In this document: piece after piece, positions 1 through 5,230 of the stretch | Numbering within the stretch: the first letter of the stretch is position 1 | Layout: each line of letters starts with the position of its first letter | Source: Oscillospiraceae bacterium | Lineage (GTDB): Bacteria > Bacillota > Clostridia > Oscillospirales > Oscillospiraceae | Assembly (NCBI GenBank): GCA_031255955.1 | Contig: JAIRRO010000164.1 | Span: 1 to 7,434 of the forward strand | Direction of reading: 5' to 3' | DNA: 7,434 nucleotides | The notes under the pieces: model-generated | What the model saw: the letters and a program-made list of their open reading frames with translations, nothing else | Databases searched by the model: none | Told to the model about the DNA's origin: nothing | Made by a program: the position numbers and the translations under genes

Positions 1-96
1 TCCCTCTGTAAATTCGCTTCCCCAGCCGAGTCTTTCAGCGACATTCGCGAAAATCCAATAGTCGGAGCGTGAATCCCACAGCGGCTCTATCGCCTA
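1..96 (-). other. In-frame amber codon (TAG, 94-96) followed by continued transhydroxylase reading frame to the window edge
   Basis: Reading the minus strand, ...VVFQD is followed by TAG and then, with no frame change and no further stop, by 31 codons starting AIEPLWDSRSDYWIF and continuing through AERLGWG to base 1. This is recognisably the next part of the transhydroxylase family: from memory the Pelobacter large subunit has CIEPVGESMSDYEIY here, with a Lys directly before the Cys, so the TAG aligns with a lysine position. A possible bulged hairpin (GAGC, GTG, 5-nt loop, CAC, GCTC; plus-strand 65-87) starts 6 nt after the TAG; its significance is unknown. The continued coding is seen directly. 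Pyrrolysine insertion, other suppression, mutation or sequence error are competing explanations. Confidence 0.85.
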
Positions 97-1761
97 GTCC
101 TGAAACACAACGATCTGCCACGAGTTGCCCGTTTGCGAGTGCGATTGATATCCGCCGTTGCCGGAGTTGCACAGCTCACCGATGTCATAGCGCTCAAGGT
201 TTGTGCAGGCGGGCAGGATGACGTCGGCGAAGCGCGCCTCGCCGTGGAAATGGATGTCCTGATTCACGACAAATTCCAGCTCCGGCGATTTATACATCCT
301 CACCCACTTGTTGGTATCCAGCATCGTTCCCATAAACGTCCCGCCATAACGCCAGAACATATGAACCTTGTTGTGCCCGGGCTTGGGATAGATATTTTCC
401 GTAAATTCAAGGTCTATTCCGCCGCCGCAGAAGCCCTCGCCGTACCATTCGTAATGCCCGTCCAAAATGGCGTCCGGCACGTTCGGGCGATAAAGCTTTT
501 GTGTGACGGAGTTTACGGCTGTGTTATCCGCGATGGGTTGGTTGGCGATTTGCGAAAGGGGGTCGGAATAGCCGCCGAACCAGAAGTTATAGTCCATAGG
601 CGCACCGGTGGTTGCCACCCAGATGTTTTGCCCGGGCTTGCCCATGCCCTGCATCGCGAATAGCTGCACCATAAGCCGCGCGAATTCCGTGCCGTTGGCA
701 GTGCGGCACACACCGCCGAAGCCGCCGCGCAATCCGGAGCCGCCCATTGTTTTGGTGGAAGCCCAGCGCCGCGCAAGCGCCTTTATATCGGCTGCCGGTA
801 TGCCTGTTTCGCGCTCCGCCCAAAGCGGCGTCTTTGGCATATTGTCCGCTCCGCGCCCTAAAATATAGTCCGCCCATTCGTCAAAGCGGTGCGCGTGCTT
901 CGCGATGTATTCTTTGTCATAGCTGCCCTCTGTAAGCCAGACATACGCAATGCCCTCGCACAGCGCGGCGTCCGTGCCGGGGCGCGGGGCAAGCCATTTG
1001 TCAGCTTGCTTAACAGAGGAAAAATTGTTGTACGGATCGATATAGATGAACTGCACGCCCATGTCGTCCAGCCAGTGACGCCACATCGTGGATTCGTTTC
1101 CGGCGTAGCCGCCGCGCGTTGTATCGGGGTCGTGGCTCCACATTATCATCGTTTCGACGTTTTGCATCGCGTCCTCCAGCAGGTCGAACGCCTCTGTGCC
1201 GCCCAAACGCCAATAATACCCGTAGGTGTGCGGGGCGCCCCAAGTAAAGCCCTCCCACGAGTCGGGGTTGTCCTTAATTTCCGTGTAGCCCAGCATACGG
1301 AAAAACCGCGCGAACGTCGAGAGCTTATAGCCCACAAGTCCCCACGAGTGGTGCGAGCCCGTACAGGCTGTAATCGTTTCCTTGCCGTATTTCGTCTGAA
1401 GACGCTTAATCTCGCGCGCGACTAAATCGAGCGCTTCGTCCCACGTGGCGCGGCGATAGCCGGATTTTCCGCGGTTTTCCGTGTTGCGGTTTTTCCCGTC
1501 GGGGGTTTCCGCAAAGTCCTCGCGAATCATCGGGTAACGGATGCGGTCGTAGGAATACGCGCGATTTTTCTCCGTCAATGCGATAAACGCGGGCTGCGCC
1601 TTGCGGTTTGGGGTATATTCCTTGCCGCGCGCTTTAATCACCCATCCGGGCGGGTCGTTTTTATCAAATACTATTGGTCTGATGCGGCGGATTACGCCGT
1701 TTTCCGTGTGTATAGCGATGGGACCGCCAACGCATATACTGTGAGTAACCTTTTCTGCCAT
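94..1761 (-). CDS. athL: Pyrogallol-phloroglucinol transhydroxylase-like molybdopterin oxidoreductase, large (catalytic) subunit; interrupted by in-frame TAG and cut by window edge
   Basis: The 555 codons read here match the catalytic subunit of pyrogallol transhydroxylase, a DMSO-reductase-family bis-MGD enzyme that moves a hydroxyl group between phenols in anaerobic gallate/pyrogallol breakdown. Visible marks are SHHSWGLVGY (residues 136-145, active-site His and Tyr region), NPDSWEG (165-171; in the Pelobacter enzyme the Ser of DSW is the Mo ligand and the Asp and Trp line the pocket), MWSHDPDTT (207-215), QGMGKPG (371-377) and FADVILPACTNLERYDI (511-527). No Tat or Sec signal is seen, as expected for a cytoplasmic transhydroxylase. 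ATG at 1759-1761 is preferred over the upstream ATG at 1806 because AAAGGA lies 9 nt before it and the family homology starts there. Known large subunits are about 875 aa, so the TAG at 94-96 falls about 63% through and the frame continues beyond it. The gene is third in a leftward operon. The ferredoxin-like small subunit, if present, lies off the left edge. Confidence 0.88.
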   Translation of the reverse strand: MAEKVTHSICVGGPIAIHTENGVIRRIRPIVFDKNDPPGWVIKARGKEYTPNRKAQPAFIALTEKNRAYSYDRIRYPMIREDFAETPDGKNRNTENRGKSGYRRATWDEALDLVAREIKRLQTKYGKETITACTGSHHSWGLVGYKLSTFARFFRMLGYTEIKDNPDSWEGFTWGAPHTYGYYWRLGGTEAFDLLEDAMQNVETMIMWSHDPDTTRGGYAGNESTMWRHWLDDMGVQFIYIDPYNNFSSVKQADKWLAPRPGTDAALCEGIAYVWLTEGSYDKEYIAKHAHRFDEWADYILGRGADNMPKTPLWAERETGIPAADIKALARRWASTKTMGGSGLRGGFGGVCRTANGTEFARLMVQLFAMQGMGKPGQNIWVATTGAPMDYNFWFGGYSDPLSQIANQPIADNTAVNSVTQKLYRPNVPDAILDGHYEWYGEGFCGGGIDLEFTENIYPKPGHNKVHMFWRYGGTFMGTMLDTNKWVRMYKSPELEFVVNQDIHFHGEARFADVILPACTNLERYDIGELCNSGNGGYQSHSQTGNSWQIVVFQD

Positions 1762-1786
1762 CTTGCGACGTCCTTTCCTTTGTTGC

Positions 1787-2026
1787 TCAAGCCTCAACGA
1801 GGGCATTCGCCAGCTCTGATTCGGGGTGGATTTTAATCATCGGACCTACAAGCCGTCCGTCCGCCACCTCAAAGCACCGGAGATTGTACACCTCGGAGAG
1901 GACAATTTTCAGCGTCTTGCCCTCCGGGGTTTTGTACAGCCCGTTCAGCTTAAATTTGTGCTGTACCATGATTTTGCCTTTCGACTCCGCTGTCGCGCGG
2001 AGTCCGCTGCCTGATTCTGCCGTCAT
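1787..2026 (-). CDS. Small hypothetical protein (79 aa), second gene of the transhydroxylase operon
   Basis: I do not recognise a family. The protein is small and soluble, without signal peptide, membrane segment or cysteine pair. Its core from residue 20 (MVQHKFKLNGLYKTPEGKTL) has a strand-rich look and ends in ESELANALVEA. The start at 2024-2026 is supported by a strong AAGGAGGA 6 nt upstream, which overlaps the TAA of the preceding gene, a classic translational-coupling layout. A second in-frame ATG at codon 20 (1967-1969) has a weaker AAAGG before it, and a perfect 8-bp hairpin lies between the two starts. The TGA stop is 25 nt before the transhydroxylase ATG, and the transhydroxylase Shine-Dalgarno lies in that gap. 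Position suggests a role tied to the transhydroxylase (maturation, a small subunit, or substrate handling), but this is inference from operon context only. Confidence 0.72.
   Translation of the reverse strand: MTAESGSGLRATAESKGKIMVQHKFKLNGLYKTPEGKTLKIVLSEVYNLRCFEVADGRLVGPMIKIHPESELANALVEA
1983..2004 (-). repeat. Perfect 8-bp hairpin at the 5' end of the 79-aa gene
   Basis: GACTCCGC and GCGGAGTC (plus-strand 1983-1990 and 1997-2004) are exact inverted repeats around a 6-nt loop. The stem is GC-rich and lies inside the first codons of the 79-aa gene, between its two in-frame ATGs. It could reduce initiation at the second ATG or tune translation, or be incidental within a GC-rich coding sequence. 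There is no U-tract, so it is not an intrinsic terminator. Confidence 0.45.
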
Positions 2027-2038
2027 GTTTCGTCCTCC

Positions 2039-2284
2039 TTACTTCGTTCGTTTCCAACTGTTCTGCGCGCCGAATTTTTCATAGCGAACCTCTCCGACGT
2101 TTTCCCATCCCGGCACCCCGCCGATGGCGGCTTCAATGCTTGCCACCGTCTCGATGTCGGCAGTGCCGTGACCGCCCAGACCCTCATACCAAATCTGGCG
2201 GGCGCAGATAAGCTCCCCGGGAAACTCCGCGAGATACTTCGCGACGGCGCTTTTGTCGATTGCCGCAGCTGCCATATCCTTCAC
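2039..2284 (-). CDS. Small hypothetical protein (78-81 aa), first gene of the transhydroxylase operon
   Basis: I do not recognise a family. The sequence (DKSAVAKYLAEFPGELICAR, then a Gly-rich GLGGHGTADIETVASIEAAIGG, then a basic tail ending SWKRTK) looks like a small soluble alpha/beta protein without signal or membrane segment. Two starts are possible. GTG at 2282-2284 lies 4 nt after AGGAGG, and ATG at 2273-2275 (codon 4) lies 13 nt after it; neither spacing is ideal, so the start is open by three codons. It is the first gene behind the promoter at 2330-2358, with a leader of roughly 40 nt. Its TAA overlaps the ribosome binding site of the next gene, 12 nt before that gene's ATG. It may serve the transhydroxylase, but that is context only. 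Confidence 0.7.
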   Translation of the reverse strand: MKDMAAAAIDKSAVAKYLAEFPGELICARQIWYEGLGGHGTADIETVASIEAAIGGVPGWENVGEVRYEKFGAQNSWKRTK

Positions 2285-2329
2285 ACTTCCTCCTTTGTAA
2301 TTTTGTCAGATTATTTCCACACAGCATAT

Positions 2330-2358
2330 ATTAAACCTTGGAACAGTTCCAATGTCAA
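2330..2358 (-). promoter_or_regulatory. Sigma-A type promoter of the leftward transhydroxylase operon
   Basis: On the minus strand the -35 is TTGACA (2353-2358, perfect), followed by a 17-bp spacer and the -10 TTTAAT (2330-2335, five of six). Transcription would begin near 2323, giving a leader of about 40 nt to the GTG/ATG of the 81-aa gene with its AGGAGG site. This is the best-matching promoter in the window, which suggests the operon can be strongly expressed when not repressed. Confidence 0.8.
2338..2352. promoter_or_regulatory. Candidate operator: 15-bp palindrome filling the promoter spacer
   Basis: TTGGAACAGTTCCAA is a perfect 7-bp inverted repeat around one central base. It abuts the -35 and occupies 15 of the 17 spacer bases of the operon promoter. 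A dimeric regulator bound here would block polymerase, so repression (for example, relieved by a phenolic substrate) is the simplest reading. MerR-type activation is less likely because that normally needs a 19-20 bp spacer. No regulator gene is in the window. Confidence 0.6.
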
Positions 2359-2522
2359 GGAATAATTTCGCGCATTTTTATATCGCGCTTCAAACGCGCT
2401 TTTACGGGCAATTTTCACGGCGTCGCAATCTTACAATTCAGTTACACTTGCAGCGGACTATTATATTGCCGCGCAAGTCGGAAAACATATCCCGACGCAA
2501 ACGAATTTGTGAGGTGACGCGT

Positions 2523-3002
2523 ATGAGTTTAATCGCTGTGCTTGAAAATAACGGGGAGCATTTTGCCGATATCGTCCTCCCGGCGCTCGCGGATGCGGGC
2601 GACGTCTGCTCCGGTGGCGGTACGGAACAGCAAGGCTGCGCGCGCTATGATAATTATGATCTGATTATCCTCTCCCCGAGCTACAGCGGCGGCGCCGGCG
2701 GCAGCTGCTCGGCGCTTGTTATCCCCGACGGAGCCTGCCCCGCCGCGGCTTATTTTACGGCAGAGCGCGTTGTCACCTACGGAATGTCCCCGCGCTCAAC
2801 GCTTACGTTATCGTCCCTGCCGACCTCAAGCGGCGGCGGCGGGCGCGCTTTGCTTGCCGTGCAGCGCGAGCTTACGGCGTCGTCCGGCGCTGTTATTGAA
2901 GAGCAGGAGCTTGCCGTAACTATGCCGGGCGGGATAGACGCGACGCTCGCCTCGGCGGGCGGGCGGCTGCTGCTTGGTCTAACGGACGCGGGCGTATCAT
3001 AA
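2523..3002 (+). CDS. Hypothetical protein (159 aa), faint resemblance to a Mur-ligase segment
   Basis: No confident family call. The start at ATG 2523 is chosen because GAGGTG lies 6 nt upstream. The frame is open back to an ATG at 2352, but that stretch has unlike composition and covers the divergent operon's -35 and operator. The protein begins MSLIAVLENNGEHFADIVLP. It has a short hydrophobic strand YDLIILSPSYSGG (residues 43-55), a Gly/Ser-rich middle, and VVTYGMSPRSTLTLSSL (82-98), which faintly recalls the VxTxG-type segment opening the third domain of Mur ligases. No Walker A or catalytic motif is present, so ligase activity is not supported. No membrane segment or signal peptide is evident. 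It lies 67 nt upstream of the SSB-like gene in the same direction and may be co-transcribed with it. Confidence 0.7.
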   Translation: MSLIAVLENNGEHFADIVLPALADAGDVCSGGGTEQQGCARYDNYDLIILSPSYSGGAGGSCSALVIPDGACPAAAYFTAERVVTYGMSPRSTLTLSSLPTSSGGGGRALLAVQRELTASSGAVIEEQELAVTMPGGIDATLASAGGRLLLGLTDAGVS

Positions 3003-3069
3003 GCTTATGAGACACTCGCCTTTGCTTTGGCAGTACGCTATATTTGATAATAGAAGAGGTGTGGAACAG

Positions 3070-3675
3070 TTGGACACAGCCAATAACATCGCCATATTGT
3101 GCGGAACGGCGCCGCAGCCGCCGAAATTTTCTCATACCGGCGGCGCGGAGGATTATGTGACCTTTCCGCTGGAAATTGAACGTCTTTCCGGAGCGGTTGA
3201 CCGAATAAATATCGTCGCGCGGGCAGCAGCGGCGGAAAAGCTTGAGTTCGTGGGCTCGCCGCGCTTATACATAGTCGGCGAGGTGCGCTCATTTAACAAT
3301 AAAAGCGGCGAGGGCAGCCGCCTTGTCATCACCGTGTTCGCGCGGGAGCTGCGGTACGCGGAGGCTGCCGACGAAAACAGTGTGCATCTGCGCGGGGCGC
3401 TGTGCAAGCCACCTACGCTCCGCCGGACGCCGATGGGTCGGCTGATTTGCGACGTTATGCTGGCGGTGAATCGACGGTATGGACGCAGCGATTATCTGCC
3501 GTGCATCGCGTGGGGGCGCATTGCGCAGGAGCTGTCCGCGCGCACGGTGGGCGATGTTATTGAGATTGACGGCAGAATTCAAAGCCGCGGCTATATAAAA
3601 ACCACGCCGGACGGCTCCGAGGAGCGCACGGCGTATGAGGTGTCCGTCATTTCACTTACCGGGGAGGGCGCATAA
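3070..3675 (+). CDS. Tandem-OB single-stranded-DNA-binding protein (SSB-like), probable TTG start
   Basis: From TTG at 3070 the product is 201 aa with two similar halves. Residues 8-75 open ILCGTAPQPPKFSHTG and continue through FPLEIERLSGAVDRINIVA to LYIVGEVRSFN. Residues 106-176 open HLRGALCKPPTLRRTPMG and continue LAVNRRYGRSDYLPCIAWG to GDVIEIDGRIQSRGYI. Each half has the SSB order of a LxGxxxxxPP strand, a strand ending near a V/I-A position, and a GD/G-x-I-x-G-x-hydrophobic strand, so I read it as an internally duplicated OB fold that would bind ssDNA during replication or repair. TTG is preferred because GAGGTG lies 8 nt before it and the domain begins right after it. An ATG at 3007 would add 21 unrelated residues and lacks a good site. 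It lacks an obvious acidic SSB C-terminal tip (ends LTGEGA), so it is probably not the housekeeping SSB. Its 3' end overlaps the convergent gene by 20 bp. Confidence 0.78.
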   Translation: MDTANNIAILCGTAPQPPKFSHTGGAEDYVTFPLEIERLSGAVDRINIVARAAAAEKLEFVGSPRLYIVGEVRSFNNKSGEGSRLVITVFARELRYAEAADENSVHLRGALCKPPTLRRTPMGRLICDVMLAVNRRYGRSDYLPCIAWGRIAQELSARTVGDVIEIDGRIQSRGYIKTTPDGSEERTAYEVSVISLTGEGA

Positions 3676-4105
3676 AATCCAACGGCGGATATTCGATTTT
3701 TTCTGAGCGTGAGCGCGATATCAGCCCGGATTTTAAATCCCACAGCTCTGTAAATCGCCGCTCGCGCTCGTCGCCCGGCTCGCGCCGCACGTATAGCTCG
3801 CGCACCACATTCATCGCCGCGCCGTCGTCTGAAATGTCGGCGCGGCTGCGCATTTTCACGCGGTATGGCTCAAACGGACGGCTGCGTCCAAGCTCTCTTT
3901 TCAGGCTTTTTGCCGCCTGCCGCAGCATACGGCGGCGCGCGTGCAAATCCACCGCGCGGAGCATATGCGCATAAAACGCGTCAATGCGCCGCTCCGCCCG
4001 CGTCCGCGTATCCTTTATCTCCGGCAGCTGGAGGGTGAGGTGTATGACGGGTACGCCGTCAATCGTAATTTCAATGTCCGCCGCGCGGGTTTTTATAACA
4101 AGCAT
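3656..4105 (-). CDS. Hypothetical protein (149 aa), possibly of a DUF3298-like family
   Basis: The start at 4103-4105 is supported by AAGGAG 7 nt upstream. The sequence opens with short strands (MLVIKTRAADIEITIDGVPV, then LTLQLPEI). A basic helical segment follows (RAERRIDAFYAHMLRAVD and RRMLRQAAKSLKRELGRSRP, residues 36-75), then RPFEPYRVKM and a C-terminal FTELWDLKSGLI. The pattern of an 'IDAFY' helix, a long helix, 'SRPFEPYR' and a late 'WDL' recalls short clostridial proteins related to DUF3298-type domains, but I cannot confirm that. There is no signal peptide, membrane segment or catalytic motif. It is transcribed against the SSB-like gene and its last 20 bp overlap that gene's end. Upstream lie three tandem ribosome-binding-site/ATG units and a TATAAT -10 at 4168-4173. 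Confidence 0.7.
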   Translation of the reverse strand: MLVIKTRAADIEITIDGVPVIHLTLQLPEIKDTRTRAERRIDAFYAHMLRAVDLHARRRMLRQAAKSLKRELGRSRPFEPYRVKMRSRADISDDGAAMNVVRELYVRREPGDERERRFTELWDLKSGLISRSRSEKIEYPPLDFMRPPR

Positions 4106-4150
4106 AATAATTCTCCTTCATAGAAATTCTCTTTCATAGCGATTCTCTTT
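4103..4150 (-). repeat. Three tandem 16-bp repeats, each a Shine-Dalgarno-like purine run plus ATG
   Basis: On the minus strand the units are AAAGAGAATCGCTATG (4135-4150), AAAGAGAATTTCTATG (4119-4134) and AAGGAGAATTATTATG (4103-4118). The last one supplies the ribosome binding site and start of the 149-aa gene. Because 16 is not a multiple of three, the three ATGs are in three different frames. The first opens a 14-codon frame (MKENFYEGELLCLL) and the second a 16-codon frame (MKENYYACYKNPRGGH), both ending inside the start of the 149-aa gene. Confidence 0.85.
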
Positions 4151-4167
4151 TTGCGTGTCTTGCGATT

Positions 4168-4173
4168 ATTATA
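4168..4173 (-). promoter_or_regulatory. Candidate -10 element for the leftward 149-aa gene
   Basis: The minus strand carries a perfect TATAAT 18 bp upstream of the tandem RBS/ATG repeats. No convincing -35 lies 16-18 bp further upstream, where the sequence is GC-rich (GTGGCG at 17 bp), and there is no TG extension. If this is a promoter it is weak or activator-dependent. The start of transcription would fall near 4161, so all three repeat units would be in the mRNA. Confidence 0.4.
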
Positions 4174-4228
4174 CGCCGCACCGCCGCGCGCGCCACTCAT
4201 CCGCCTCCGACATCCCCTGCCCACCATC

Positions 4229-4258
4229 TTGACAAACCGACGCCTACGGGAGTAGAAT
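4229..4258 (+). promoter_or_regulatory. Sigma-A type promoter of the esterase gene
   Basis: TTGACA (4229-4234, perfect) is followed by an 18-bp spacer and TAGAAT (4253-4258, five of six). It lies about 50 bp before the esterase ATG at 4309, inside the 203-bp divergent intergenic region 4106-4308. That region otherwise holds the TATAAT and the RBS repeats of the leftward gene and a GC-rich stretch at 4174-4228 in which I see nothing else. Confidence 0.72.
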
Positions 4259-4308
4259 ACATCCATCATACGGCGATGACCTCGCCATACTTATCAGGAG
4301 GAATTGAA

Positions 4309-5202
4309 ATGGTTGTATTTAAGGTGGAAACCCCCGAGGGCGCCAGCCCAATGGCTATGCCGCGCGGCATATTTGAGGGCGCGCGGCAGTTTATGGATAT
4401 CAAATATTCCGACGCCCACGAAAAAAATCTGCTGGATATCTATCTGCCGGAAACGGGCAATGGTCCCTTCCCCACCATTATCTTTATGCACGGCGGGGCA
4501 TATGTCGGCGGGGATAAAAACGATATGCAAATCGGCGTCATCGCCGACGCGTTAAATCGCGGCTATGCGCTTGTCAGCGTGGAGCAGCGGCTGCTGCCGG
4601 ACGGGCTGTTCCCGTATCCGCTGTTTGATTTTAAGGCGGCGATTCGCTTTCTGCGTGAAAACGCCTCTGCATATATGCTTGACGAGAGCAAATTTGTCAC
4701 CGCCGGAACCTCTGCCGGGGCGTATCACGCCGTTATGGCGGCGGCGACGCAGGAAATCCCGGCGTTTGAGGATTTATCAATGGGATCGGCGGCAGTTTCC
4801 AGCCGTGTCGCAGCCGCCATCGGCTTTTACGGCGTGTATGACCTGATTATGCAGTCCAAGTTCACAAACGACGCCCCGCCCATGATGCCCGGCGCACCCG
4901 TCTTTGACTTTGCCGCGATGTTCCTCGGCGTAGACCCGCGCGAAAAACCGTCGCTGGCTTATTTCGCCGACCCTACAAATTTCATCACAGATAAAATGCC
5001 GCCAACGCTGATTCAAGCCGGTACGGGGGATGAGGTTGGTCCCACGCCCGCCTCCGCCGCCTGGGCAGAGCGCATCGCAGCCGTCTGCGGGGCTGACCGC
5101 GTGCAGCTCAATTTGATGGACGGCGCGGCGCACGGCGACGTGAGATTCAACGAAAAAGAAAATCAGGACGTCATTTTCGGCTGGCTTGCCCGCGTACTGT
5201 AA
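4309..5202 (+). CDS. Alpha/beta-hydrolase esterase/lipase (HSL / BD-FAE-like)
   Basis: The 297-aa product is a serine esterase of the hormone-sensitive-lipase/BD-FAE type, expected to hydrolyse carboxyl esters in the cytoplasm. Visible are the opening strand YSDAHEKNLLDIYLPE (33-48), the oxyanion motif HGGAY (61-65, with Ala where HSL enzymes usually have Gly), the nucleophile elbow GTSAG (133-137, Ser135), a DLI segment near 178, an acid candidate in QAGTGDEVGP (Asp241) and the catalytic His in GAAHGD (His275). Length and motif order fit a complete enzyme. ATG at 4309 is chosen because AGGAGG lies 7 nt upstream; the frame also has an ATG at 4276 with no site. There is no signal peptide. It has its own promoter and is not co-transcribed with the neighbours on its left. 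The substrate is unknown; a link to phenolic esters feeding the transhydroxylase is only a guess. Confidence 0.88.
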   Translation: MVVFKVETPEGASPMAMPRGIFEGARQFMDIKYSDAHEKNLLDIYLPETGNGPFPTIIFMHGGAYVGGDKNDMQIGVIADALNRGYALVSVEQRLLPDGLFPYPLFDFKAAIRFLRENASAYMLDESKFVTAGTSAGAYHAVMAAATQEIPAFEDLSMGSAAVSSRVAAAIGFYGVYDLIMQSKFTNDAPPMMPGAPVFDFAAMFLGVDPREKPSLAYFADPTNFITDKMPPTLIQAGTGDEVGPTPASAAWAERIAAVCGADRVQLNLMDGAAHGDVRFNEKENQDVIFGWLARVL

Positions 5203-5230
5203 GCGCCGCCATTTGTCGATCTAAAAGCCT

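Noticed and set aside
133..663. Open 176-codon plus-strand frame opposite the transhydroxylase gene
   Set aside because: It is antisense to a strongly conserved enzyme, lacks a ribosome binding site and shows no domain. It reflects GC-rich codon structure.
889..1425. Open 178-codon plus-strand frame opposite the transhydroxylase gene
   Set aside because: Same reason: a shadow of the conserved minus-strand frame without its own signals.
2313..2321. ATTTCCACA, one mismatch from a DnaA box, in the transhydroxylase operon leader
   Set aside because: A single imperfect site without neighbours is expected by chance.
2447..2476. Possible plus-strand promoter with TATTAT before the 159-aa gene
   Set aside because: The -10-like TATTAT has no acceptable -35 at 16-18 bp (only TTCAGT), so it is too weak to list as a feature.
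2352..2522. N-terminal extension of the 159-aa gene to ATG 2352
   Set aside because: It overlaps the -35 and operator of the divergent operon, has unlike amino-acid composition, and the good ribosome binding site lies at 2523.
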